In this document: positions 1 to 5,957 of the stretch, piece by piece
Layout of the letters: each line of letters begins with the position of its first letter
How positions within the stretch are numbered: position 1 is the stretch's first letter
From: Deltaproteobacteria bacterium
Lineage (GTDB): Bacteria > Desulfobacterota > Binatia > UBA9968
Direction: 5' to 3'
Length of the DNA: 6,037 bases
Assembly: GCA_021323355.1 (NCBI GenBank)
Contig: JAJONK010000172.1
Span: 1 to 6,037, forward strand
The notes under the pieces: generated by a model
Seen by the model: the letters and a program-made list of their open reading frames with translations, nothing else
Databases searched by the model: none
Told to the model about the DNA's origin: nothing
Translations under genes and position numbers: made by a program

Positions 1-19
1 AGAGCCGCCCTTGTAGTTT

Positions 20-754
20 TCAAATCTCCACGACCATTCCATCTTCTGCCATCGCGCAGGAAATTTCGGCGCCACGAGCAAGCATGTCGTAGCCCATATG
101 AGTCAGTATGATTCGAGGGCACCTCAAACGTGGCAATTGTTCTCTCAACTGTAGGTAGCTCATGTGGTTCGAGGTCTCCCGGTCGTAGTGGGTACACTCG
201 CAGACGAAAAGGTCGACCTCCCGGGCGTGCTCTAGAAACACATCTGTCCAGGCCGAATCTCCCGAATACAAAACGTGCTTGCCGTTGTAACTAACCTTCA
301 ACGCGAGCGATATTTCGTTCACCTGATGCGGCACGCGGAATGGAAATACCTCAATTCCCTGAATCGTTGAAGTTTTCTCAGGCTCTAAAACATGGAAGCA
401 GGTACTTGCAAGATCTCCGGCCTTGGTGCCCTTGCCGTACATCAGGTCGAAGACGGCACGAGCTTTTTCTTCTGTTCCCGCGGGCCCAGCCACATGCAGC
501 GGCTTTTCGCGGCTCTTCTCATACAAAAATTCGATGAAGAAAAAAGGCAAGCCGCCAAAGTGATCGCCATGCAGGTGGCTCAAGAAGATGGCATCGAGTT
601 GGCCCGAATTAAATCCGAGCTTCTTGAGCGCGAGCAAAGAAGTCGCCCCGCAGTCGAGCAAGAACAGGCGGTCCGGGGCCTCGATTAAGTATGCACTTTG
701 ATTACGGCCACCACTGCCAAATGCATCACCGCAGCCCAGTATATGGAGTCTCAT
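20..754 (-). CDS. MBL-fold metallo-hydrolase, RNase Z-like
   Basis: Predicted soluble, cytoplasmic di-zinc hydrolase of 244 residues with the metallo-beta-lactamase fold. The metal ligands are all visible: HLHGDH at residues 60-65, H143 in a VPH motif, D166 in SGDS, and H219 in LTHMG. H197 (NHMS) sits where RNase Z-like proteins have an additional active-site histidine. The N-terminus (LGCGDAFGSGGRNQSAYLI) also matches that group. The protein is shorter than true tRNase Z (about 300 residues) and I see no long exosite arm, so a phosphodiesterase or other small hydrolase is more likely than tRNA 3' processing. The ATG start (complement of 752-754) has only a weak GAAG-like ribosome site, but the fold begins at once after it. 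It is transcribed divergently from the marR-like gene, so a functional link to the downstream operon is uncertain. Fold confidence is high; the substrate is unknown. Confidence 0.9.
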   Translation of the reverse strand: MRLHILGCGDAFGSGGRNQSAYLIEAPDRLFLLDCGATSLLALKKLGFNSGQLDAIFLSHLHGDHFGGLPFFFIEFLYEKSREKPLHVAGPAGTEEKARAVFDLMYGKGTKAGDLASTCFHVLEPEKTSTIQGIEVFPFRVPHQVNEISLALKVSYNGKHVLYSGDSAWTDVFLEHAREVDLFVCECTHYDRETSNHMSYLQLREQLPRLRCPRIILTHMGYDMLARGAEISCAMAEDGMVVEI

Positions 755-891
755 TTTCTTCGATTGTAACTCCAGTTAAGCCGCTGTGCTTTAGGAGTCA
801 AGCCGCGGAACCGCTTACACGAATCAACTCTCAATTCGCAAACAACGAGCTATTTATTGCTTTTTGATTTGACGCCGACTAAATTGGCCAC
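755..891. other. divergent intergenic region, MBL hydrolase / MarR regulator
   Basis: This 137-base, AT-richer spacer separates two divergent genes and must hold both of their promoters, but neither is clear. On the minus strand a TTGACT-like -35 has no good -10 at a proper distance. On the plus strand an AT-rich TATTTATT around 851-858 could be a -10 but lacks a matching -35. No Shine-Dalgarno precedes the GTG at 892, and an in-frame TAA at 880-882 makes 892 the most upstream standard start. I see no RNA gene or terminator. Confidence 0.5.
838..860. promoter_or_regulatory. weak imperfect inverted repeat, possible operator
   Basis: GCAAACAA and TTTATTGC form an imperfect palindrome (6 of 8 positions in the outer arms) about 32 bases upstream of the marR-like start, overlapping the best -10-like stretch. 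MarR proteins usually bind palindromes in their own promoter, so this is a candidate autoregulatory site. An AT-rich match of this quality can arise by chance, and it is unrelated to the direct repeat at 1347-1372. Confidence 0.2.
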
Positions 892-1359
892 GTGCGAGTC
901 GAAAAACGTCCCTTTTTTGCTTCCTACAGCACGAGTCTCTGGGTGCGGTTTTTAAGGTTTAATCTCTCGTCGCATAAAAAGTTGGAATCTGATCTTGCCA
1001 AAGTCGGTTTAACACCGCCACAGTTCTACGTACTCGCAACCATCGGTTACGCCGGCAGCCTCCCATTTGGCGAGATCGGCGCTAAGATGATGGTGACGGT
1101 CAGCAATCTTACCGGTATCGTTGACCGGCTTGAGCAAAAAAAACTGGTCGTAAGAAAGCGCGACTCAACCGACCGCCGTGTTGTTCACGTAACATTGACA
1201 GATAAAGGAGCCAACTTATACAAGACCACAATTCCTCTCTTTGAGAGAAGTGTATTTGCAATCTTTTCTTCGCTCGATCTTTCGCATCAGAAAGAACTCT
1301 CCGCCCTGCTACGAAAGCTGAATCACGCCGAGTTCACCGTTCCTAAGCCAGTTTGTTGA
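892..1359 (+). CDS. MarR-family transcriptional regulator
   Basis: Predicted dimeric winged-helix repressor or activator of 155 residues, the usual MarR length. Helix 1 (SLWVRFLRFNLSSHKKLESDL, about residues 15-35) leads into the typical LTPPQFYVLATI (40-51). The recognition helix is about 69-86 (TVSNLTGIVDRLEQKKLV), followed by the wing with the family signature RKRDSTDRRVVHVTLTDKG (88-106). Helices at about 108-145 would form the dimer interface. The GTG start at 892 is chosen because an in-frame stop lies just upstream at 880-882 and helix 1 is then complete, but no Shine-Dalgarno is visible. Its stop codon lies inside the -35 box of the next promoter, so the regulator abuts the operon it probably controls. 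The ligand is unknown; MarR ligands are often small aromatic or lipophilic molecules, or CoA thioesters. Confidence 0.93.
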   Translation: MRVEKRPFFASYSTSLWVRFLRFNLSSHKKLESDLAKVGLTPPQFYVLATIGYAGSLPFGEIGAKMMVTVSNLTGIVDRLEQKKLVVRKRDSTDRRVVHVTLTDKGANLYKTTIPLFERSVFAIFSSLDLSHQKELSALLRKLNHAEFTVPKPVC

Positions 1360-1372
1360 CACGCCAGTTTGT
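1347..1372 (+). repeat. exact 10-bp direct repeat around the operon promoter
   Basis: GCCAGTTTGT occurs at 1347-1356 and again at 1363-1372, a 16-base period. The first copy touches the -35 hexamer and the second fills the spacer between -35 and -10. The second copy also starts a small dyad, CCAG-N5-CTGG (1364-1376). The placement is what one expects of an operator that blocks RNA polymerase, with the MarR-like protein encoded just upstream as the obvious candidate. MarR proteins normally bind palindromes, so the direct-repeat geometry could point to another regulator. Confidence 0.4.
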
Positions 1373-1385
1373 CTGGGGCTATACA
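1356..1385 (+). promoter_or_regulatory. sigma70-type promoter of the metabolic operon
   Basis: A perfect -35 TTGACA (1356-1361) is separated by 18 bases from TATACA (1380-1385), which matches the -10 consensus at five of six positions. Transcription would start near 1392, leaving a leader of roughly 50 bases before the GTG at 1445. The -35 overlaps the marR-like stop codon (1357-1359), so the operon can be transcribed on its own even if there is read-through from the regulator. No terminator lies between the two genes. Confidence 0.7.
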
Positions 1386-1444
1386 ATTAATGTCTTAAGA
1401 TTTCATTTCTTCAAAACAGCTGCGGATCTTACACGCTTCATACT

Positions 1445-2668
1445 GTGCAAGACGAATCCAAAAAAAACCTCGGCCTAGAGCGGGTCAAAAAATGGCTTTA
1501 TGCCAAAGATCTAAATGCGCGCAGCAGTGGCTGTGTTTTATGCGGCTCCTGTTATGGGCACGGCCCGGCCAATCCGATGGAAGACGTTCCCGGGCCTAAA
1601 GAAAAATGCCCGCCTTATGAATTTTATCGGTTCCAACGCCACACGCCAAAGTCGCGTTGGCTGATGGCGCAGCGTGTCTTTCACGGGCTTGACCCGATCA
1701 CGCCCGAACTCAAGGAAATCGTCTATAGTTGTACAACCTGCCTGATGTGCCAGGAGCTTTGCGGCGTCCGGGCTGACGGTTACGGCCCATGGGATATTAC
1801 GGTTGCCATGCGCGAGCAGATCACTGAGGAAGAGGGTCCGATTGCCGCTCATCGCCACCTATACCAGGGCTTGCAGCAACACGATAACCCCTGGTCACAA
1901 ACGAGGGCAGAACGCGGCTTTTGGGCAGACGGATTGGGGCTGGCGAAAATTGCTGAGCGACATGCCCCGACGCTGTTGTTCGCCGGTTGCTCCGCCGATC
2001 AGCCAAGCGGCCGCGCCGGTGTCGTGGCCTTAGCCAAGCTGATGCAAAACGCAGGCGAGGACTTTGTTATCCTCGGTGATCAGGAAAAATGCTGTGGGTT
2101 GCATGCTTACGATCTCGGATTTCGGCGCGAGTACGAGCGTCTGCAACAGGAAAACCTGGACGCAGTTACGCAAGGTGGAGTGCGAAGGCTGGTGGTTGCT
2201 TGCGGCAGTTGCCGGCGTATTTGGCGCGAGCATGCCAAAGTTGGTGCCGTCGGTTTGGAAGTCTTGCATGGCGTGGAATATCTCGAAGCCGCTCTACGGG
2301 CGGGTCAGTTGAAAATCAGCAAGCCGATTCGAAAAAAAGTTACTTACCACGATTCCTGCCATTTGGGGCGAGGTTGCGGCATATACGAAGCGCCGCGCAC
2401 CGTTTTGCGCGCCATTCCTGGAGTCGAGGTCGTGGAAATGACACGGAACCAACGTTGGGCATGGTGCTGCGGCGGCGGTGGCGGTGTTCCTGAAGCGGAT
2501 CCGAACCTCGCTCAATGGAGCGCAACCGATCGTATGCGTGAGGCGAAGGAGACCGGCGCCGAATTGGTTTTGACATCAAGCGCGTTATGCCAGCGCTCAT
2601 TCAATGCGCTTGAACAGCCTGCTCTGCCGACCCAAGATCTGATTGAGTTTGTCGGCCAAGCTGTTTGA
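1445..2668 (+). CDS. iron-sulfur (two [4Fe-4S]) double-CCG-domain protein, HdrD/GlcF-like
   Basis: Predicted electron-transfer protein of 407 residues, of the type that serves as iron-sulfur subunit to flavin or disulfide oxidoreductases (HdrD, GlcF, GlpC, LutA relatives). The first ferredoxin-like motif is C30, C33, C36 and C55-Pro; the second is C96, C99, C102, C106. The CCG domains follow. The first has C182, CCG at 216-218 and C253-x2-C256. The second has C305 (HDSCHLGRG), CCG at 341-343 followed by a glycine run, and C382, with Ser385 replacing the last cysteine. The third-to-fourth cysteine spacing in the first cluster (18 residues between) is longer than usual. No membrane segment or signal peptide is seen. 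The start is a GTG without an evident Shine-Dalgarno. It is first in the operon, 3 bases before the phosphorylase. No flavoprotein partner lies in the window, so its substrate is unknown; accepting electrons from oxidation of the pathway's aldehyde or hydroxy product is only a guess. Confidence 0.85.
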   Translation: MQDESKKNLGLERVKKWLYAKDLNARSSGCVLCGSCYGHGPANPMEDVPGPKEKCPPYEFYRFQRHTPKSRWLMAQRVFHGLDPITPELKEIVYSCTTCLMCQELCGVRADGYGPWDITVAMREQITEEEGPIAAHRHLYQGLQQHDNPWSQTRAERGFWADGLGLAKIAERHAPTLLFAGCSADQPSGRAGVVALAKLMQNAGEDFVILGDQEKCCGLHAYDLGFRREYERLQQENLDAVTQGGVRRLVVACGSCRRIWREHAKVGAVGLEVLHGVEYLEAALRAGQLKISKPIRKKVTYHDSCHLGRGCGIYEAPRTVLRAIPGVEVVEMTRNQRWAWCCGGGGGVPEADPNLAQWSATDRMREAKETGAELVLTSSALCQRSFNALEQPALPTQDLIEFVGQAV

Positions 2669-2671
2669 TCG

Positions 2672-3406
2672 ATGCTCAAAGAAGCTCACTTTACACCGCA
2701 AAGAATGCTCTCGATGCTCGGGCTGAAGGCCGACTCTCTCGGTCCTTATGCCTTGATTCCCGGCCCGAAGGATCGGAGCCAGTTGCTTTTGAGTATGTTG
2801 GATCAACCGCAAAAAAACTTCACGTTCCTGGATTACGAGATGCATACCGGAACTCTGGACGGAAAGAGAGTAACCGTTGGCAATGGCGGGCGCTACGCTC
2901 CGGACGCGGCGATTACCACCGAAATTCTTTGCGGTGCCGGTGCACAAGCGCTGATCCGCGTCGGAAGTTGCGGCTCGTTGCAGGAGCATGTGAAGATTGG
3001 CGATCTGATCATCGTAACCGGAGCCCTGCGCGGTGAAGGCACATCGCCCTATTACGTGGCGAATAATTTTTCAACCCTGGCTCACCCCGAGATAGTCGAT
3101 GCATTGAAGCGAGCCGCGGAAAGCCTGCAGGTGCGCTTCCATCTAGGCTGGATTTTTACCACTGACGCGCTATTCCAGGAAACGCCGGAATTGATCGCGC
3201 AACTCACACAACAAAATGTTTCGAGCATCGACATGGTGACCTCGGCTTTTTTGACGATCGCTCAAGTTCGAAAGAAAAAGGCCGGCGCCATTCTTGCCGT
3301 CTCGGATGAGTGTTTGCACGGCAAATACGGGTTTCGTGACCCTTTGTTTTTCGCAGCCGAAGAGAAAATCATTGCGGTTGCCCGCGAAGCTCTCAAGTAC
3401 TTTTAG
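2672..3406 (+). CDS. nucleoside phosphorylase (PNP/UDP family 1)
   Basis: Predicted cytoplasmic enzyme of 244 residues that would cleave a nucleoside with phosphate, giving a free base and a sugar-1-phosphate. Family marks in order: an altered N-terminal phosphate loop (IPGPKDR, 29-35, where relatives have PGDPxR); RVGSCGSL (96-103); the phosphate/base region VTGALRGEGTS (115-125); TTDALFQE (163-170); and AVSDE (209-213), whose D212 aligns with the general acid of the purine-type enzymes. The segment IDMVTSA (186-192) aligns with the usual DMExxA/EMExxA, and the glutamate that holds the ribose hydroxyls is Val189 here. This suggests a changed sugar pocket or reduced activity. ATG at 2672 is used, 3 bases after the previous stop; no clear Shine-Dalgarno, consistent with translational coupling. 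ATG at 2705 is an alternative. Position before the MtnA-like isomerase suggests 5'-deoxyadenosine, methylthioadenosine or another 5'-modified nucleoside rather than a nutritional purine or uridine role. Confidence 0.82.
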   Translation: MLKEAHFTPQRMLSMLGLKADSLGPYALIPGPKDRSQLLLSMLDQPQKNFTFLDYEMHTGTLDGKRVTVGNGGRYAPDAAITTEILCGAGAQALIRVGSCGSLQEHVKIGDLIIVTGALRGEGTSPYYVANNFSTLAHPEIVDALKRAAESLQVRFHLGWIFTTDALFQETPELIAQLTQQNVSSIDMVTSAFLTIAQVRKKKAGAILAVSDECLHGKYGFRDPLFFAAEEKIIAVAREALKYF

Positions 3407-3429
3407 CCTGGTGCAACTGCAGATCGTTT

Positions 3430-4935
3430 ATGAATTCGGTACAAAGCCCGCTTTTTGAGCCGGTTCTATGGGAAGGTGGCGGTTTTCGAATTCTCAATGA
3501 GATTTCGCTTCCCGAGCAGATCCAATATATCAGCGTCAAAGATGCTTCGCAGGCCATCGATGCTGTGCGGGAGATGAAAACGCGTGCCTTTGGCCAAGTC
3601 CTTACGTTCCTCTATAGCGGTGCGCTCCTGGCGCAAAACTATCACGCGAAGGAAATCCCACCGCTGCGAGAATCGATCGATCAACTGACCCACGAGTTCT
3701 GCCGAGCGCGACCGACATTCGATTTCCGCGGACTGGGTCAATATTTCGACGAGTGGTTTGAAAAACTGCCGGGAAACGTGAGTGCCGGTGAGTGGATTAG
3801 CGAGCGGGCTTGTGATTTCGCCGCGCAGATCGTCCGTGCCCGGGGTGCAAGAGCAAAGCGCGCTGCCGAGCTTTTGCCGGACCCGGCGCGGGTTTTGACC
3901 CACTGCAACATGAGTGGAGAACTGTTGGCGATAGCGCAGCATTGCGCGACGATGAGCAAAGACTTCGCCGCCATCGCCACGGAAACCCGACCGTACCTGC
4001 AAGGCGCGAGACTGACCGCTTGGGAGCTCGCACGAGGAGGCGTTCGCGTATCACTGATTCCCGATTGCGCCATCGCCCAGGTGATGGCTAGAGGCGAAGT
4101 CAATGCAGTCGTCGTCGGTTCGGATCGTGCGGCACAGAATGGCGATATCATCAACAAAGTCGGCACCTATCCGCTGGCGGTAATGGCAAAGCGATACGGA
4201 GTTCCATTTCACGTGCTGGTTCAAGACCCGCGTTCGTTGGTGCAAGGGAGCGATGTGCCGATCGAAGAAAGGCCGGGCGCAGAGCTGCTAAGCTTCCAAG
4301 GACGGCAGCTGATAGCCGACGCTAGCATTGCGGTCCGCTATCCTGCTTTTGATGTTACGCCGGCGCCGTTAATTACGTATTTTATTGGGTTTGACGGTGT
4401 CTACACACCTGAAAGTTTCCGCCGAAAGTACCAGCAGCAGAGAGCCCCAGCACCTAGCCCGATAAAGGATGGAAGCAAGTACCTGCTCGTTTATGGTATC
4501 CCGCCTTTAGATCAGCGCGATCACTTAGTCAGTGCGCTGAAAGCTGAGCGGGCCAGCCGTTTCTTGATTCCGGAAATGCGGCCGCACATGTGGGGTGTTC
4601 ATGCCGTGGCGCCCGCGCTGCTTGAGCACAATCTGCCAATGACTCTGATCTCTGACAACATGATAGGATTTTTTTTCGCCCGGGACGAAATCAGTAAGCT
4701 CTATCTCTACTATAGCCGGCTCGACCCGCAGGGAGCCAGTGGTATCTGTGGCTCATTGTTGGCACTTGAATTGGCGCGCGCCCATGGCGTACCCGTTGAA
4801 CTGCTGGCGTCTGATTCAGTTAAGCGATTGAGTATTGATAGCGATGTCTCGACATTCATGGGGAGAAATATTTGTCCCAGCGGAGCCTCCATCTTTCCCC
4901 TCGAAAGCGAAGTCATACCCCTGGGAGTTGTTTAA
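3430..4935 (+). CDS. MtnA-like sugar-1-phosphate isomerase with extra degenerate eIF2B-like C-terminal domain
   Basis: Residues 1-330 follow S-methyl-5-thioribose-1-phosphate isomerase (MtnA), which converts a 5-substituted ribose-1-phosphate to the ribulose-1-phosphate. Visible are LWEGGGFRILNEISLPE (13-29), ARPTFDF (93-99), LTHCN with Cys159, ETRPYLQGARLTAWEL (185-200), GSDR with Asp232, NKVGTY (242-247) and the closing PIEER...PAFDVTPAPLIT. Cys159 and Asp232 align with the catalytic pair of Bacillus MtnA (Cys160, Asp240). The usual N-terminal RGAPAIG loop is degenerate (TRAFGQ, 51-56). MtnA is normally about 340-360 residues; this protein has 501. Residues 348-501 appear to repeat the C-terminal half: EMRPHMWG, MTLISDNMIGFFF and an LxxxLARAHGVPVELL helix-strand. 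The catalytic Asp and NK are missing from this repeat. ATG at 3430 lies 23 bases after the phosphorylase with no strong Shine-Dalgarno. The catalytic half looks active; the second half could be structural or bind a ligand. Confidence 0.85.
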   Translation: MNSVQSPLFEPVLWEGGGFRILNEISLPEQIQYISVKDASQAIDAVREMKTRAFGQVLTFLYSGALLAQNYHAKEIPPLRESIDQLTHEFCRARPTFDFRGLGQYFDEWFEKLPGNVSAGEWISERACDFAAQIVRARGARAKRAAELLPDPARVLTHCNMSGELLAIAQHCATMSKDFAAIATETRPYLQGARLTAWELARGGVRVSLIPDCAIAQVMARGEVNAVVVGSDRAAQNGDIINKVGTYPLAVMAKRYGVPFHVLVQDPRSLVQGSDVPIEERPGAELLSFQGRQLIADASIAVRYPAFDVTPAPLITYFIGFDGVYTPESFRRKYQQQRAPAPSPIKDGSKYLLVYGIPPLDQRDHLVSALKAERASRFLIPEMRPHMWGVHAVAPALLEHNLPMTLISDNMIGFFFARDEISKLYLYYSRLDPQGASGICGSLLALELARAHGVPVELLASDSVKRLSIDSDVSTFMGRNICPSGASIFPLESEVIPLGVV

Positions 4936-4952
4936 GGAATTTTGAGCCTAGA

Positions 4953-5957
4953 ATGATGAAGAAGCTCCAAGGAGAGATGATCAAATGGGGCAAGCTGCTG
5001 TTTGACCGGCATCTAATCAGCGGCTGGGGCGGAAATCTCAGTTGTCGGGTTGGAGAGAACGAGTTTTTGATCACGGGGCGGCATGCACCGCTTGGTTTTT
5101 TAACAGCGGCAGATTTGGTGCGGATTGATGGCGCTGGCAGGCCGCTTAACCGAGACCAGCTTGCATCGAGCGAGACGCCTCTGCATTTGGCTCTGTATGC
5201 AGCCAGCGGGACACAAGCTATTGTTCATGTTCATCCACCCATGACTCTGGCATTTTCATTGACTCATGATCATTTCGTTCCGGTGAGTTTTGAGGAGAAG
5301 TATACAATTGGCGAGGTTCCGATAGTCGCCCAGGATACGCCGACGGTAACAAAGCCCGAGAGGTTAGCAGAAGAATTAAAGTACCGTCCGGTCGCCATCA
5401 TCAAGGGTCATGGCACGGTGGCTATCGGCAGGAATCTTCAAGAGACCTTTTTGCTTACCGATTTACTGGAAGAAGCTGTGCGTTGCCGGTTCTTCATGGA
5501 GCTTCGAAGTGAATCGAACGCTTCGATTGCGGATCGGATAACACAACAAAAGGGCCTCGCCGATCCACAAACGGGTGAATCTTATGTGTTGTTCTCGAAA
5601 GAGCACATGTCCGCTTTGGTGGAGCGCGCGAACCATGATTCTCAATTTCGTTCTCACGGGGAAGAGACCGGCCTCTCTACATCCCTGACCCTTTTTCTTG
5701 AAGAAAAGGACGCAGCCTGGACCGTGCGTTTTGACTCTGGCCAGATCACGCAGCTTGAACGGGGTGATAGCGGTGAGTTTATGATCAGCGGCTCAGAAGA
5801 GTGGTGGAGCGCGGTGTTTCGAGCCCGCATCGATCCTTTTCTTGCAACTCAGCAGGGCAAATTAAAACTTAAGCGCGGCGAGCTGTCGCAGCTCGCGCGC
5901 TGGTACAAACCGTTCGAGAGGGCCTTTTCGCTGTGGCAAACCATATTGATTCAGTAG
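4953..5957 (+). CDS. class II aldolase fused to SCP2-type lipid-binding domain
   Basis: Residues 1 to about 190 are a class II aldolase/adducin domain: SGWGGNLS (23-30), SSETPLH (72-78, Glu74 in the catalytic position), VHVHPP with zinc ligands His92 and His94, and KGHGTVAIG with His153. This is the FucA/AraD/MtnB/DrdA family, and after an MtnA-like isomerase the likely reaction is retro-aldol cleavage of a 5-substituted ribulose-1-phosphate to DHAP and an aldehyde. An MtnB-type dehydratase is the main alternative. About residues 210-334 match an SCP2 sterol-carrier fold: LSTSLTLFLEEKDAAWTVRF, DSGQITQLERGDSGEFMISG, SEEWWSAVFRARIDPF, then GKLKLKRGELSQLARWYKPF. SCP2 domains bind lipids or acyl-CoA in a hydrophobic tunnel. 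ATG 4953 is chosen because it gives the full first helix and follows AAGGAA at 4934-4939, 17 bases after the isomerase stop. The reading frame is open further upstream to 4872, inside the isomerase. ATG 4977 lies too close to its AAGGAG. Confidence 0.85.
   Translation: MMKKLQGEMIKWGKLLFDRHLISGWGGNLSCRVGENEFLITGRHAPLGFLTAADLVRIDGAGRPLNRDQLASSETPLHLALYAASGTQAIVHVHPPMTLAFSLTHDHFVPVSFEEKYTIGEVPIVAQDTPTVTKPERLAEELKYRPVAIIKGHGTVAIGRNLQETFLLTDLLEEAVRCRFFMELRSESNASIADRITQQKGLADPQTGESYVLFSKEHMSALVERANHDSQFRSHGEETGLSTSLTLFLEEKDAAWTVRFDSGQITQLERGDSGEFMISGSEEWWSAVFRARIDPFLATQQGKLKLKRGELSQLARWYKPFERAFSLWQTILIQ
5916..5922 (+). promoter_or_regulatory. ribosome binding site deciding the start of the acyl-CoA synthetase gene
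   Basis: GAGAGGG lies inside the aldolase-SCP2 coding region, 10 bases before an in-frame GTG at 5933. No ATG, GTG or TTG occurs later in this frame before the recognisable protein begins, so this pair best explains where translation starts. It is the clearest Shine-Dalgarno in the operon. Confidence 0.55.

Noticed and set aside
392..688. A 98-residue plus-strand open frame opposite the MBL hydrolase
   Set aside because: It is antisense to a gene with all metal-binding motifs intact and shows no recognisable domain or ribosome site.
20..754. Calling the MBL protein tRNase Z (rnz)
   Set aside because: The protein is about 60 residues too short and lacks the exosite arm, so only the fold and RNase Z-like grouping are supported.
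869..874. TTGACG as the -35 of the marR-like gene
   Set aside because: A matching -10 would fall on or after the start codon, and nothing like TATAAT is there.
1364..1376. CCAG-N5-CTGG as a rho-independent terminator after the marR-like gene
   Set aside because: The stem is only 4 base pairs, there is no T run, and it lies between the -35 and -10 boxes of a good promoter.
1460..1467. Run of eight A residues at codons 6-8 of the iron-sulfur gene as a slippage switch
   Set aside because: A short homopolymer in Lys codons near a start is common, and I see no alternative frame product that would use it.
2089..2493. A 134-residue plus-strand open frame inside the iron-sulfur gene
   Set aside because: It is the +1 shadow of the CCG-domain gene, rich in Arg/Ser and Trp from the shifted frame, with no family pattern.
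3466..4002. A 178-residue minus-strand open frame opposite the isomerase
   Set aside because: The isomerase frame carries clear MtnA motifs here; the reverse frame has no start signal or recognisable domain.
4669..4676. Run of eight T residues in the isomerase extension as a programmed frameshift site
   Set aside because: The frame continues intact on both sides with recognisable repeat-domain sequence, and no stimulatory structure is evident; it simply encodes Phe codons.
4872..4952. Upstream ATG at 4872 for the aldolase, overlapping the isomerase by 64 bases
   Set aside because: The extra 27 residues do not resemble the family N-terminus, and ATG 4953 after AAGGAA gives the standard first helix.
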